From Sipunculus nudus (lineage: Eukaryota; Annelida; Sipuncula; Golfingiida; Sipunculidae), in the NCBI GenBank assembly GCA_026874595.1, contig CM049308.1, positions 81,270,124 through 81,334,123 of the forward strand: DNA of 64,000 nucleotides, given 5' to 3'. The stretch's first letter is position 1. Each line of letters opens with the position of its first letter. Made by a program: the position numbers and the translations under genes. Under the pieces are notes generated by a model. That model did not search any database and was not told where the DNA came from. It saw only the letters and a list, made by a program, of their open reading frames with translations. Shown one piece after another: positions 26,109 through 38,154 of the stretch.

Positions 26109-26110
26109 TT

Positions 26111-27599
26111 TTTGCTCAGCTGACTGTAAGTCAACCGAGGTATAGGAATGGCGCCTGTCTGCGTCCGTCCGAACGTCCGGGCGTCCAGCAGTCCATTAGC
26201 AGGGCACAAATCGTAAAGGTTAGTCCTAGAAACTTCTAAGTAAAGATCCAGGGAGGTCTATAAAAAATCTCCTTTGAAACCTTGAATAAGGTCACTGCGA
26301 CTTATATCCTTCAAGCTATGGGGCTTGAAAGTACCCCCCGGAATAGAAAAAAATTTGATTTAAAACCTCCAATATCTTGATAATGAATGCATGGTTTGTC
26401 ATAAATCTTGCCTTGAATATTGACCATGACTAGTTTTGTCAGTTCCTGAAATGTGGTGGCGCCACCTGTATTTTTTCCTGTTTTAACAAATATTTTTCTA
26501 TTTATTTACTATAAAATGACAACAATCATGTCATTTTCTCAGCTGTGATTACATCTGGTGTCCCAAAACCTGGTGTGTTTATTGATCACAAGTGGATGCC
26601 CTATACTAATCACCCTGTCTGTCTGTCTGTTTGTATATCTGTCTGTCTGTCTGTCAATCCGTCCATCCACACAAATTTGTTTCCAGACAATAACTCCAGG
26701 TTGGATTGGCACATGGATTTCAAACATGACTTACATGTGGCCCACCACTAAAGCAAGAACCTATATGATTTTGGGGTCATGAGGTCAGTGGTCAAGGTCA
26801 CAGGACTCACTTAATTGAAAAGATTATGGCTGCATTTTAAGCCAAGCTTTTCATCCCAAACTTTCCATCTTGCGCATTTAGCTGACTTGCCAGTATGGGG
26901 AGAGCATAAATTAATTTGGGGTCACAAGGTCAGAGGTCAAGGTCACAGGGGCCATCTGACAGATGATAACTCCAATTTAGTTTGACATATTGGTTTCAAA
27001 CTTAACTTATAAATGGCCCACCACTAAAGTAAGAACCATGTCGATTTTGGGGTTCAAAGGTCAGGCTCACAGGACCCATTTCTTTAAAAGGAATGTGTAT
27101 GCCTTTGAAGCCAAACTTTTCATCGCAAACCTTCCATCTTCAAGATATTGCTAACCTGCCACTAGGGGAAGATTCTGTTTGATTTTTGGGTTAAGGTCAA
27201 GGTCACAGGGCCCATCCATTCACAAATTAGTTATGGATAATAATTCTGCTTTGGATAGACAGACTGGCTTCAAACTTGCCTTCATAATGACCAACAACAT
27301 AAGTAAATTCATTTTGATTTTCAGGGTCCAGCAATCTTAGTTGAAGGTCACAGAAGCCACATCTTTAAAAAGATTGTAGATGCACTGTAAATCAAACTTT
27401 TCATCCTGAACTTTCCAAAGTTCACACATGGCTTAGTTGCCCAAAGTGAGGAAACCTGTAGAATTTGAGGTTATAAGTTCTCAGATTTTTTGGTCACATG
27501 GTCATTGGTGAAGGTCACAGGACTGCCATTCTAAAAATTTTCTTTAAAAATATCCTTATAGACAAATTCAGCTGAGCGTCGAGACCCATGGATCTCTAG
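26111..27599 (+). mobile_element. Element A2
   Basis: The 5' end is tgctcagctgactgtaagtc. The 3' end carries CAGCTGAGCG, the hairpin GAGA-cccatgga-TCTC and CTAG rather than the CTTG of A1. The first 430 bases are an A monomer with ggtggcgccacctgta. The remainder consists of ~200-base units with ggtcaaggtcacaggac and a (GTCT)n tract at about 26614-26656. Confidence 0.6.
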
Positions 27600-28878
27600 T
27601 TAAACATTAAAAAAACATGGTAGAGGAAAACAAAAAAATAAATAGTTAAAAATTGAGAAATTGTCATGTAGTTTGATATTAGCCCACTAAAAAGTTGTTT
27701 GCTGTTTCCGGTTGCTTAAAATAGTGTACCATTTGAAATTTTCAAGATTGTTAAAATTTCATATGAAAGTGAATGTGAATTTCATAAATACATATACCAT
27801 CAGCAGGACACTACACAAAGGATATATACTTCGTGGAACTATTATCATTTTAAATGTCAGCAATCCTACCTTAAATCATATTAATGTTTTTTAACAATAC
27901 AAAATAGTTTTCTATATGATGAGACCTATGTTCAGGTAACAGTTTAATACAAGAAAATTAATATTAAAGATTGTTGACCTCAGGCCTCAGCTGGTTTAGA
28001 TTTATTTTCAGAAACAAGATCAAGAGAGGAGATTTCATTTTAATGCTGAATATAGCCTTGTTTGCCACATATAGAAATGTTTCCTGTCCTTTTATCAGCC
28101 ACAATCAACAGATGTGTCTGTCCAAAAAAGGGACAGTGATGCACATGGGCTCACTGTGTGGGTGGGATATCTTTCCTGGTATGCTTAGCCTTGATACAGT
28201 TGTAAAAAGATAGGTACCTGAACATTAGATACTGCATTTGTTCAGCTATGACATCTCAGGGGTTGAAATTATAAGGAACTTGCAGGCCTGATACTTATGT
28301 TCCAGATCCTGGCCTTGTTATTGCATCAAAAATTGAAAACCCAGTTGTATCCTTAATTTAGTGCATGTTTGTGTTAATTTATTTGTAAATCCTTAAGTAG
28401 CTTACTAAAACTCCTTAAATGGCATTGATACATCTTTTATGGCATACCTGCTGATAAGGTGTACTGCCCAGGAATACTAGGAAGTTATATCCTTAATCAG
28501 TTTACTTTATATGGCTTTTCTTATAGTTTTTGCACACCTATAGTTCTGCCACATGAGGGCACTAACGATGAACTGATTGATACTTCTCTCAAAGATTTTG
28601 TCAGTAACAGGAGTAAGCCGTTTAAGAAAGCACATTAAGCTCACCACTTTGTCCTTTCACGGCAGTGCATTCTATGGGCCATGGTCAAAAACAAATTAAT
28701 CAAATAGTAATATATTTATAAACCCTTAACTTAAAAAAGATTCTGCCTTGACCAGGGAGAAACTCCCTGATAGCTGAATATCAAATTATTATTCCCAGAT
28801 GAAAGGGTTCTGACACACTAAGTGTGACAACATAGCAGGCACAGATTGAGAGGAGGAAGTATGGCAGTAATAGAGAAC
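27600..28878. other. Intron, no feature seen
   Basis: No exon-like frame or known repeat recognised. A gcaggcctgat...ggccttgtta stretch near 28282-28320 vaguely resembles an E 3' end. Confidence 0.4.
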
Positions 28879-29567
28879 CAGTGGCAGATCCAAGGGGGGG
28901 CACAGGCGGCGATCGCCCCCACCCCCCCCCCTAGAATTTTTTTCGGGCTCATGCAAAATTGCAAATTGTATCATTGTTTTCTGGAAAAAGGTACTTTTCT
29001 ACCTTGTCATATATATTAACTTCTTGACAGTGAAATATTACATCAATAATTCAGGAAAATCAGCACTGCATTAAACACACAAGGAACAAACAGTACCAGA
29101 AATATTAACTTGTCACATGAGTAAATCCTAAGGAATAAAGTCTTATATCTCCGATACTGTGTCCACTTGAAGCTAGTCCTTGTACTGGCAGCACTGGAAG
29201 ATAAAGTCCAGTACACTAGTGGCAGGACCATTCATATACCAGCAAGTCACAAGGTATAACAAGGTGACAAATGGTTAACCTTTAGAACTTTTCTGACAAA
29301 CAGAAGTGATAAAAGCCTATATTCCAAAACTTCGCATTTGTATCCAATTTATCAGAAACAAAAATGTCAGTTTAAGTGGCCAAAAATGCGCAAATGTGAT
29401 TTCTTAATCATCATATCTTCAAAAAATTTCCTTAACGTGTGAGGGGTCACCCCCTTCCACACCCTCCCCCTCCCCCCCCCAGGCGCGTAGCCATCGACCA
29501 CCATGCAAGCTAGAATCTGAGCCTGAGCCGTCGCCCTCCCTAACAGTTTGTTCTGGATCCGCCACTG
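28879..29567. mobile_element. hAT-like non-autonomous element (689 bp)
   Basis: The ends are CAGTGGCAGATCCA and, inverted, TGGATCCGCCACTG (29554-29567), so the terminal inverted repeat has one mismatch over 14 bases. CAGTGGC-type ends resemble those of many hAT elements. C-runs lie just inside or beside both ends, and no clean 8-bp target duplication is visible. There is no transposase. Confidence 0.5.
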
Positions 29568-31850
29568 CCCCCCCCTAAAGGAGACTTGTATATTATACTA
29601 CAGGAAGTGGTTCAGAATATCTTATGACACACCATTCACTGTACTATTTCACATTATTTGGTGTACTATAAGTTTTGTCAGAGTTATATAACCACCTTTA
29701 TTTTATCACATAAGCCCAGTGGTTCATCCCCAGAGCTCAGGACGATTGCATCAAACTTTTTGAAGTTGCCTAATACATTGAGTGTCCATGCATGCTTCAC
29801 TTGCCCATATGAAGCCATCAATCATATTGTACATTTTATCACATGATAGTAGTTATCATTTTATGACATGATGATATGGGATCACTAATACTGTAGTTGC
29901 CTTTTTGTTCACTAGGATTTCAAATTCGCAATATTCGCGAAGGGAAATTTATCACAAGATTAGACGCCACATATGCACAGGTGAACAGTAATTTTATTCT
30001 CAGCTTCAATGGCATCTCATATATATTGTCCCTGTATCATCAGTATTAGCGAACCTTTTATGTTATCCAAGATTCAAGGATTAATAATATAAAAATACCA
30101 ATACCTTTGTATATCTGCCTCTGTTGCATGAAGCAATTCCCCGTGTTTGATGTTAGCTAGCCCCGCATGCATTTTTAAAGATCTAGCGAACATATGAGGT
30201 AACTGAAATGATAACTGTTATGTACATTGTGTAGGTAACAGTAGGAAAATCGCGAAATTTAAACCCTCGTGAAACTCTAAATAATTGAAAATCGTGAATA
30301 TTTTACCTCGCCAATATGAAGCCAACCACAATAATCAGATGTACATAAATGGCTAAATAAGAAATTGAGACATGGTGGTATAAAAAACTTACACATAAGT
30401 CATTCGTGTTTAGCTTTGTTTTAGATTTTGGAAATATTCTGATACTTTTTATGTTTCCATTTCAAATTATCTCGCTCAGCTTTTATTGCTTTCACACAGG
30501 ATTTTCAACAGTTACTATAGAGAGGATTTGCTGAAGTTAAATGGGAATCATTACTCCATTAGAGCTGAATATTAATTTGACCACAGAGAATCAAGCATTC
30601 TAGGTGTCCATTTTGAGTGCTGTGCTCTGTAGTGGTCCTCTACGTAGTTAAGCTTTTAATACCATCTATAGGTGGATGATTTTAAAAATTTATTTTTGCT
30701 AGTATTAATCATCGCAGAAGTTCTTCACTTTGATGCTGAAAAGCTATGAAATGACATTTACATTATTAAATTATAATAATATAAACTTTATTTATTTTAC
30801 ATGGATTTTACAACTAGTTATGATAACTAATACAAGGCACTTTCCATGGTTCGGATGATAGTGCTCGGTAGTCGACATTATTTAATTTATTTGCACATCC
30901 AAACAAGGCATTATATATGTGAGTGAAACATGGGTTATATTCATGAGAATATCATTTTGTAAGATCCACATGAAGAGAAAATATATCCAGAATATTTGTT
31001 CCAGTCCCAATAAACAGTCAAGGTTTACCTTTTCTTCCTGGGAAAAACTATTTCTAAAAAATGTCAGAGAATGTACTGCTTATCTTTGCACTGCCCTTCA
31101 CAGGTCATAATTGTGTGACTTTTTTCAGATCTTTGCAGCTTGAGAAAAACTATTTACACCCCTATGAGAAGGCTTCCGAGGAATTCAGTGGTGAATGCAA
31201 ATAACGTCACTGAGTGTAACTCAGTTCACATTAAAAATTGTATCAGTTCATTTTGCAGTTTTGAGGATGTGAAAGTGATATATTTGGCAAAAGTTTACTT
31301 GATGAACTTGTGATAGTGGAGGAGAGATTGTGCATTTTCTTTTCATACTATTTTGCTTCCGCCACTGGAATTAAAAACGTAATCAACCAGCTATGTGTGA
31401 TTTGCGTCATTGGCCCTGAAATTAGAAAGGTTTTTTTCTATATATAGCATCAGTATACTGTATATATTACTGAATCAGGTAACAAATCTGATAAGGACAC
31501 TTGTCATATAAGTGTCAATCAGGGAGTTCAGTTTGTTTTTGCAGAAGTTATATATGCTCACAGTGACATATCACAATATATGGTTGACTCTCTGTACATA
31601 GATGTTTTATTGTGTTTGAGATAGATACTGTTTTACAATAAATATGTGTTTGCACAAACTGAGCATTGGGGCAGGGGTCAGTTTGTTTTCACACAGGACT
31701 GAGAGGGACTTCTCTGAAACCATGGTTAAATTGTCCAGCCCTTAATAATTTTCAGAAAAATTTCCTGTTCTGTCTCGTCTTTGCTGGACAAATGAAATAA
31801 TTCAGGTGTCTTGTCAGAGTGAAAAAAACAAACCTAATATGATTTTCAGT
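29568..31850. other. Intron, no firm feature
   Basis: Apart from the speculative cassette exon at 31129, nothing is recognised. The area 29925-30310 has scattered cgcgaa/ttcgcg motifs that may be an old short repeat. Confidence 0.4.
31129..31215 (+). CDS. Speculative cassette exon inside the giant intron
   Basis: A strong polypyrimidine acceptor (gtgacttttttcag) is followed by an 87-base open stretch, phase 1 in and phase 1 out. It is basic (RKTIYTPMRRLPRNSVV) and ends at GAGT|gtaact. Its length, a multiple of three, would keep the frame if it were spliced from the alternative donor at 13528 to the exon at 37398. No domain is recognisable and chance is a real possibility. Confidence 0.18.
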
Positions 31851-33508
31851 TTTTAGCTCAGCTTCACTATAAGTCATCTGAGCTATAGTCGTGGTCCTTT
31901 GTCCATCGTCCGGCCGTCTGGCCATCTGTCCGTTAACAGGGCACGTTTTGAAACCGTTGGACCTACGAATCCAAAATTTTGCATACAGTTAGATGTTCCA
32001 AGAATCTCCTACCATACTGAAAATTGGGTCACTAAGACTTCGTTCCTTTGAGATATTAAAGAAAAACATCCGTTTTCCATTAAAAACCCATTGTTACAGT
32101 TCAAGACTGCCTTATCTCAAAACCACTGATCTGAATTTGATCATAGTAAATATTCATATTCTTCCATACATTTCCTATGTACATACCAGAAATTAGGTCA
32201 GTATTGCTTAATTTGTTGAAGTTATGGGCCCAAACATAATGCACCTTGCAAAATATCAGGAAATATATTTACTCACTTAACATAAGAATTGATGATGCTA
32301 GAGACTTTTTTCAGGGATATAACTTCATTTTATCAAGATTCAATTGTATACCAAATTTTAGATCTGAATTTTGCAATTTTTAAAAATTATTAGCATTAAT
32401 ATAAAATCAATACCTTAAATTTTGCCAAACTTTGGCCACGGCATGTTTTTTTCCTGTAGGTACTGTGGATTAAATTTTCACAGCATGTACACATAAGGAT
32501 TTAATCTGTAAAATTCTGAAATTTGAAAATAAAAGCTGCAAAATTAGGCCAATTATTGAATTTTTTTGGAGGCTCTTGTTGTATTCCCTTACATTGTCAA
32601 GCAGTCCACTTTGGTCACTGTAGGTCATTCAGAGCGGCTCTCTATGCTCCCCAGGCTGTCCCCAAGCCCTCTCTTTTGTTGAGCTTCATCAGGCTGTCTG
32701 CATTGAATACCACAGGGAGCCTTTCTCTCTTCTCCCCCTCCCCCCCCCCCCCCCCCATTCTGTTGACAGACGTGTACTATAAACAAGATGAATCTTTTAA
32801 TTTCACCTTTTTTTCAGCAAAGAGCAGTAACAACAGAGACCCCTCCCCCCACCCACCCCTTCAATACGCAGGACTTAAACAAGACAAATCTTATAATTTA
32901 AATGTGAAATAAATTCTTTTTGTTGAGACTAAGACAATTTTGATTTTTTTTTTTTAAAGAAAAAAATGTTCAGGAATTTAATCCTAATAATCAAATGTGA
33001 TTAAATATTAGGAACTGATGTAAGTGCTAACTGACAAGATTTAAGAAGATATAAATACTTTGTTGCATTTCATTCATATCTCTTAAAGTTGGCCAAGCCT
33101 AGTTGTGAATAACACTGTTAAACTAAGTTTTAAAATCAGGAATATTGGTCAAACTTTGTGGGATTAATTTTTAACTCATATGGCCGTATATTTAACTTTT
33201 GGAAACTTAATTACCTTCACACATTATTTGTTTATGAAATGTATTTTTTATATAACACTGTAGAGCCATTTTATCCCTTGGTGCATCACTAAATAGTTTC
33301 AGGCCAAAGGTTTCATTTATTACACAGTGCATATGCTTTAGCTCATGTCCATTATTCAATAATTTACAGAGTTTCATTTTAGCAGGGCCATTTTCTCATA
33401 GCTTTTCAAATGGTAATATACACGAAAAACCAAAAGAAATAAAAATATTTTGCAGTTTCTAATATTTTTCCAAAATTCAGCTGAGTGACGTGACCCATTG
33501 GTCCCTTG
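31851..33508 (+). mobile_element. Element D2
   Basis: The 5' hairpin is AGCTCAGCTTCAC-tata-AGTCATCTGAGCT. The 3' end has CAGCTGAG, GACCCATTGGTC and CCTTG with T following. It contains the D monomer (ttttgaaaccgttggacc, ccaaaattttgcatacagtt), a C-run at about 32733-32756 and a short C-rich segment that D3 shares. Confidence 0.68.
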
Positions 33509-34985
33509 TTCTTTATAATAGATGATATGCTCACAGAGTTCCATTTGGTTTATATTTCATCATAGCGACATTGTGTATAACACAGAAATTAGTTTAAAAT
33601 TTGGTATATATTTATTTAAAGCCAAAACATCTTGAGTAAATTTAAATCCAGTGGTTGTCTTTTTAGGATCTCTGTTGTTCTTTATTAAACAATAAAGATG
33701 AAACTAATTAAGATCATTTTTTACAAGAGATTTTTTACAATCTGCCAATTTACTTCTATAGGAAGAGATAAAAAAATAAAAATTTACATCTGTTTACATT
33801 TTAGGGTAATTTTTAAATGTAATATCTGCTTTAACACCAACAGTTAATTTTTTAGTTTTCACAGCCTTACTTAGTCTATCTTTAAGTTTTTGAGACAACC
33901 AGACTGAGAGATTAACACTCAGAAGAATAGGAATGGACACATGGGGGCAGATGTAACCTCTTTTTTTGTGATTTAATTAGTATAAATATGTGTTTATCAA
34001 TTATAATAACTTCCTGTTAAGGATAAATATAGATACTTGACCTAGACCCAAATATGAAAGTGGGTCACAGTTAAGGTTTCCTACTGAAATAAGTGGTTAC
34101 TTGATAGAATTTGACATTATTTTCTTCAATAACCATTGCATATACCAATTAAAGCTTTATTATCCCTGCGCAAAGCAAGGGTTATTTTTAATGTAACCAG
34201 CATAGGCCATTATATACAACATGTGATTGTCTCATCAAATCTAGGTGGCCGACCCATTTGGTTGTGTTGATAATGATAATATAGATATATGAAGTATCCA
34301 CTGATGAATTAAACTGCATCAACATAATTAGCCCATACTTAAGTACCTCTGTATTGCTGACGTCAGCAAAGGCATAGTGATGTATTAGACTATTTTAAGG
34401 GCAGGAGCTGGCAAGATACAGTATTAACAGGAATACCACATGAATATTAATTATTCAATATGTGTTAATGTGTAAGCGAGACACTCCTGAATTACCATCA
34501 GTTGGGGAAATTATATAGCTCTGCTAAAAAATGTGAAGGATATGGCCTAAATGAGTGTACATGTACTTCAAGAGCATACCCACATAAACAATATTGCACC
34601 TCTTGTGTTGCTATATATTATGATCTAGCACACTCTTAAAGTGGCATATAGAACCCCTCGTGGTTAGGTTGTCTGATGGCAAACATATTATATATTTATT
34701 ATCAGTTCTAAATATTCTTTATAACCTGAAGAAAACCTTCTGTGTAGGAATTGTTGGAAATTTGGTAATGATAACACAAATCTAAGGATGATATTTAGTG
34801 TAAATGTATTAAGTGGCAGAATTTTCCCAAATCTAAAACAAATGTTAAAAGAACAGGGTTAAGACTGTCTTAACACACAGATTCTGTTCTGTTATATCAT
34901 GTTAGTTCCCTGGATTATATGATTTGCACAACATCATGTTCCATGTTTATGTTTTAAACTAACACAGCTGTTGTCATTATTTCAG
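33509..34985. other. Intron, no firm feature
   Basis: AT-rich. A hairpin, ATCCCTGC-gcaaa-GCAAGGGTTAT near 34162-34184, resembles the 5' hairpins of the listed elements, but no matching 3' end was found. Confidence 0.4.
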
Positions 34986-35068
34986 CAACATCATACACTG
35001 CACTCAATTGAAAGGTCAGGAGGAAACACCTCAGTGTAAAGAGAGTGCTGCCCTCTGGGGCCAAACTG
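34986..35068 (+). CDS. Probable internal exon of MEIOSIN-like gene
   Basis: The acceptor is tgtcattatttcag and the donor is ACTG|gtaaac. Phase 2 in and phase 1 out exactly bridge the preferred donor at 13532 and the acceptor of the exon at 37398. The encoded segment, NIIHCTQLKGQEETPQ then CKESAALWGQTG, is open throughout and protein-like. The minus strand here also has a 91-codon open stretch, which I treat as a shadow. The exon may be a cassette, because the donor at 13528 allows it to be skipped in frame. Confidence 0.5.
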
Positions 35069-35756
35069 GTAAACAAAGCTGTCAAATCTCTGATAAAAAG
35101 TAACCAGGCAGATTACACTCCCAAATTTGAACAAAAATATACCTTTCCTACCTACTACTACAAGTAGTATATGTGTCTTGTTCCATTTAAATTCATGCAA
35201 GTATTCTAAAGTTTCTTTCAGATTTGACAAACCCAAGTGACCCAAATAACCCTTACTAATCTTCAAGTTGTGACTGCATAAATATGCTTTAGTGTTAGTG
35301 CAAAAAATATGTTTTTTGTTTAAAAGAATTCTCTAGTATTTCGTAACTGGAACTTGGAAGCTGCTTTAAGTCATAGAATCAGCCTAAAGAGCATAAAAAA
35401 AATCAACACTTGAACTGGTAGAATTCACAGTGCAGCATAACTTGGCGCCAGATCAGGAATTAAAACTGGCAATGTTGAATTGAACATACCATGCTGGCAT
35501 TGCATGATAGTGTGACATCAACTATAGATAAAGACTACTATCCTGGTTTGTCACAAGAAAAGCAGTTTATAGTTATGTTAATTGTTATGACAAATTTATC
35601 ACTTCACTGCGATGTTATATATGTCTGTAACATGACCAACCCTGTTATTGAGCTGAACCAGAAATTGTTCTCTGCTTTAGCTGAATGGCGACATTGATTT
35701 GGGCTTGTCTTTCTGTCAGTCTGTCTGTGAGACCTTCGTCTGTCAGTCCTTCAGGT

Positions 35757-36784
35757 TTTTAGCCCTCAGCCCTTAGGCTGATGGGCTATTGTCGTCACCC
35801 AAGCTGTCCGTCCGGCGTCCGTTAACTTTTACCTTGTGAGCGGGATATCTTAAAAAGGATTCACTGTCAGAATTTTATTTCCTCGGTAAAGATGTATATC
35901 GACAAAATCTCGGTCAAGTTTGAAGATGGGTGACCTTGATCATTTTTCTACATTTTAGAGCTGATTATAGAAAAACACTTAGATGTTTATTACTCAGGAA
36001 CCATTTGGTGGATTTTCACAAAACTTACCATGATTATTGGGACTGATAGTTTGTACCTGCTACACAAGTTTGGTGGTGCCACCTACATTTTCTGATTTTT
36101 AATGAATTTTTATCGGATTTTTCAACTTAGGCCTTGTGAGCGGGATATCTCTAAAAGGATTCACCGTAGGGACTTTATTTTTTTGGTGAAGATGTATATT
36201 GACAAAATCTCGGTCAAGTTCGATGATGAGTGACCTTGACCTATTTTTCTACGTTTTAGAGCTGATTATTGAAAAAACATTTAGAAGCTTATTTCTCAGG
36301 AACCATTGGGTGGATTTTCACAATACTTACTATGATCATAGGGACTGATGATCTGTAACTGCTGCACAAGTTTTGTGGTGCCACCTACAATTTCTGATTT
36401 TTAATGAATTTTTCTTAAATTTTTTAACTTTGGCCTTGTGAGCGGGATATCTATAAAAGGATTCGCAATAGGAATTTTATTTTTTTTGGTGAAGATGTAT
36501 ATCGACAAAATCTTGGTCAAGTTCGAAGATGGGTGACCTTGACCTACTTTTCAAGGTCACAGAGCTTATAATAGAATAAAACTTAGAAGCTTATTTTTCA
36601 GGAAGCATTTGGTGGATTGTTATGAATCATGGGACATACCTGTCCATTTTAAATTTATAAGTGAGATATGTACAAATATATATACATCCATGTGAGAACA
36701 GATATTTAGTACTTGTTACTGTTACCACCTCTAAACACTGTTCTTTTGGCTGAGGGATTTTGTCAGCTTCTGCTGATATTCTAG
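35757..36784 (+). mobile_element. Element F1 (Helentron/HINE-like)
   Basis: The 5' hairpin is AGCCCTCAGCC-ctta-GGCTGATGGGCT (35761-35787). Near the 3' end the inverted GGCTGAGGG is followed by the hairpin TCAGC-ttct-GCTGA and TATTCTAG. Three internal units begin ccttgtgagcgggatatct at 35832, 36132 and 36434, about 300 bases apart. The first two contain ggtggtgccacctaca. It has the same plan as B but no similarity at the ends. Confidence 0.7.
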
Positions 36785-37397
36785 TTGTTTCCTTGGGATA
36801 ACTTTCAAAAATATTATCCGATTTCACACAAATTTGGGTCAGTGATTGCTCTCATGCATACCTTGGTTGGGATTGGTTTTGGAGGGTCTGTCTGAAAATT
36901 TATTATAAGCTTCAAAACAAATTAAAATTTTCCCTTTTGTTCCCAATTCACAGCTATGACATGTAGAGACATCTTCACGGGATAATGAAAACAAAAACAC
37001 AGGCACTGTGACATGTGGAGACATCTTCAGGAGAGAAAAAAACCTAAAACATTCAGAAAGAAAGCATGAAGATCACAGGAACCTAAAATAAAAAGATGTG
37101 GAAGCGGAGGACATAAATTCCATGAATTTGCATTTTATAAGTAATATTATCCGACTTCATACTATGACCAATCAATTGCATGAATATCCAGGGTTAACTT
37201 TTAGTTTCAAGATACTGGGAACCCTGACTGCATTTATTTTCATGAAATAAATTGAATCAAGTTTGATACATCCAAGATAATCTACATGGAACACTTTTAT
37301 TTGAACACAATTTTTCCATGCTGTTTACTGATATTTCAGCATCAATTTTCATAATAGCCATGCAAAATACATGATTCTGACATGTTATATTTGACAG
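36785..37397. other. Intron, no feature seen
   Basis: A direct repeat gacatgt(a/g)gagacatcttca occurs at about 36958 and 37011; otherwise nothing is recognised. Confidence 0.4.
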
Positions 37398-37455
37398 ATG
37401 AAAAGGAAATTTCTCACAGTCAGATTGATGGTGATGATCAAGACAGCTCACACAG
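37398..37455 (+). CDS. Small exon upstream of the HMG box
   Basis: The acceptor is ttatatttgacag and the donor is CACAG|gtgtgt. It is phase 1 in (G+AT gives Asp) and phase 2 out. It encodes DEKEISHSQIDGDDQDSSH, an acidic stretch directly before the HMG box. Despite its short length, phase agreement with both the upstream exon and the HMG exon makes it convincing. Confidence 0.62.
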
Positions 37456-37847
37456 GTGTGTTTTCATTTATTTTCACCATTTTTTAATTGTCATGAAATT
37501 GATTACCAATTTTTGTAAAAGTTGATCATGAACCAAGTTTGGATAATTGAACTTTTATTTTAAATATGATTTAATTTTCATATGGAACCAGCTTTGAGTA
37601 TATCTTGTCACTGTAGATCACATTCCTCCCTCCCTTTCATGTGTCACTGAGAAGGAGAGATCAATACCTTGATAAACATATATTAGGGATGTACAATTCA
37701 TCAAAGATGCATTAAATTACAAGCTCTTGTATAAGTTGTAATCAATTATTAACCTCTGTATCAATTCATTTGAATTATTATATTTTTTGCATGTACCATC
37801 CCAAAGTCCTCTCAAATCTGACAGAGCAGTTCAGTTGTTTACCATAT

Positions 37848-38108
37848 ATGTGCCCTAAATCTATTTAAAAGTTCGCTGGTGGACCACTCCACTTGCATAT
37901 AAACATATATGGTGGTGACAAACAAAGGGAGAGCTACATTTTTTTTAGTGACTGAAATTAACAAACATCCATTTTGCTAAAATTGCTTTTATTTTTTAAA
38001 AAGACTTCATGCAATTTACTACTTAAATAAAAGTTGAATCAAGAATTGAATCAAAGGTAAAGAATCAAAAATTGAATCGATTCTAAGGGACCCCCCATTT
38101 CACAGGCC

Positions 38109-38112
<4 letters not shown>
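37848..38112 (+). repeat. Repeat G, uninterrupted copy
   Basis: It matches both flanks of A1: ggaccactccacttgcat and gggagagctacatttttt on the left, and the caagaattgaatcaaaggta and cacaggcctgatg block on the right, with no element between. It acts as an unoccupied-site reference. Confidence 0.6.

Positions 38113-38154
<42 letters not shown>
38113..38154. repeat. (TA)n microsatellite
   Basis: A pure TA run of about 20 dinucleotides at the end of repeat G. Confidence 0.9.

Noticed and set aside
32523-32912. 129-codon open frame with a proline run
   Set aside because: It lies wholly inside element D2 and crosses a C-run; the parallel region in D3 is not conserved as a frame.
34991-35266. 91-codon minus-strand open frame
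   Set aside because: It overlaps a better supported plus-strand exon, and I recognise no family.
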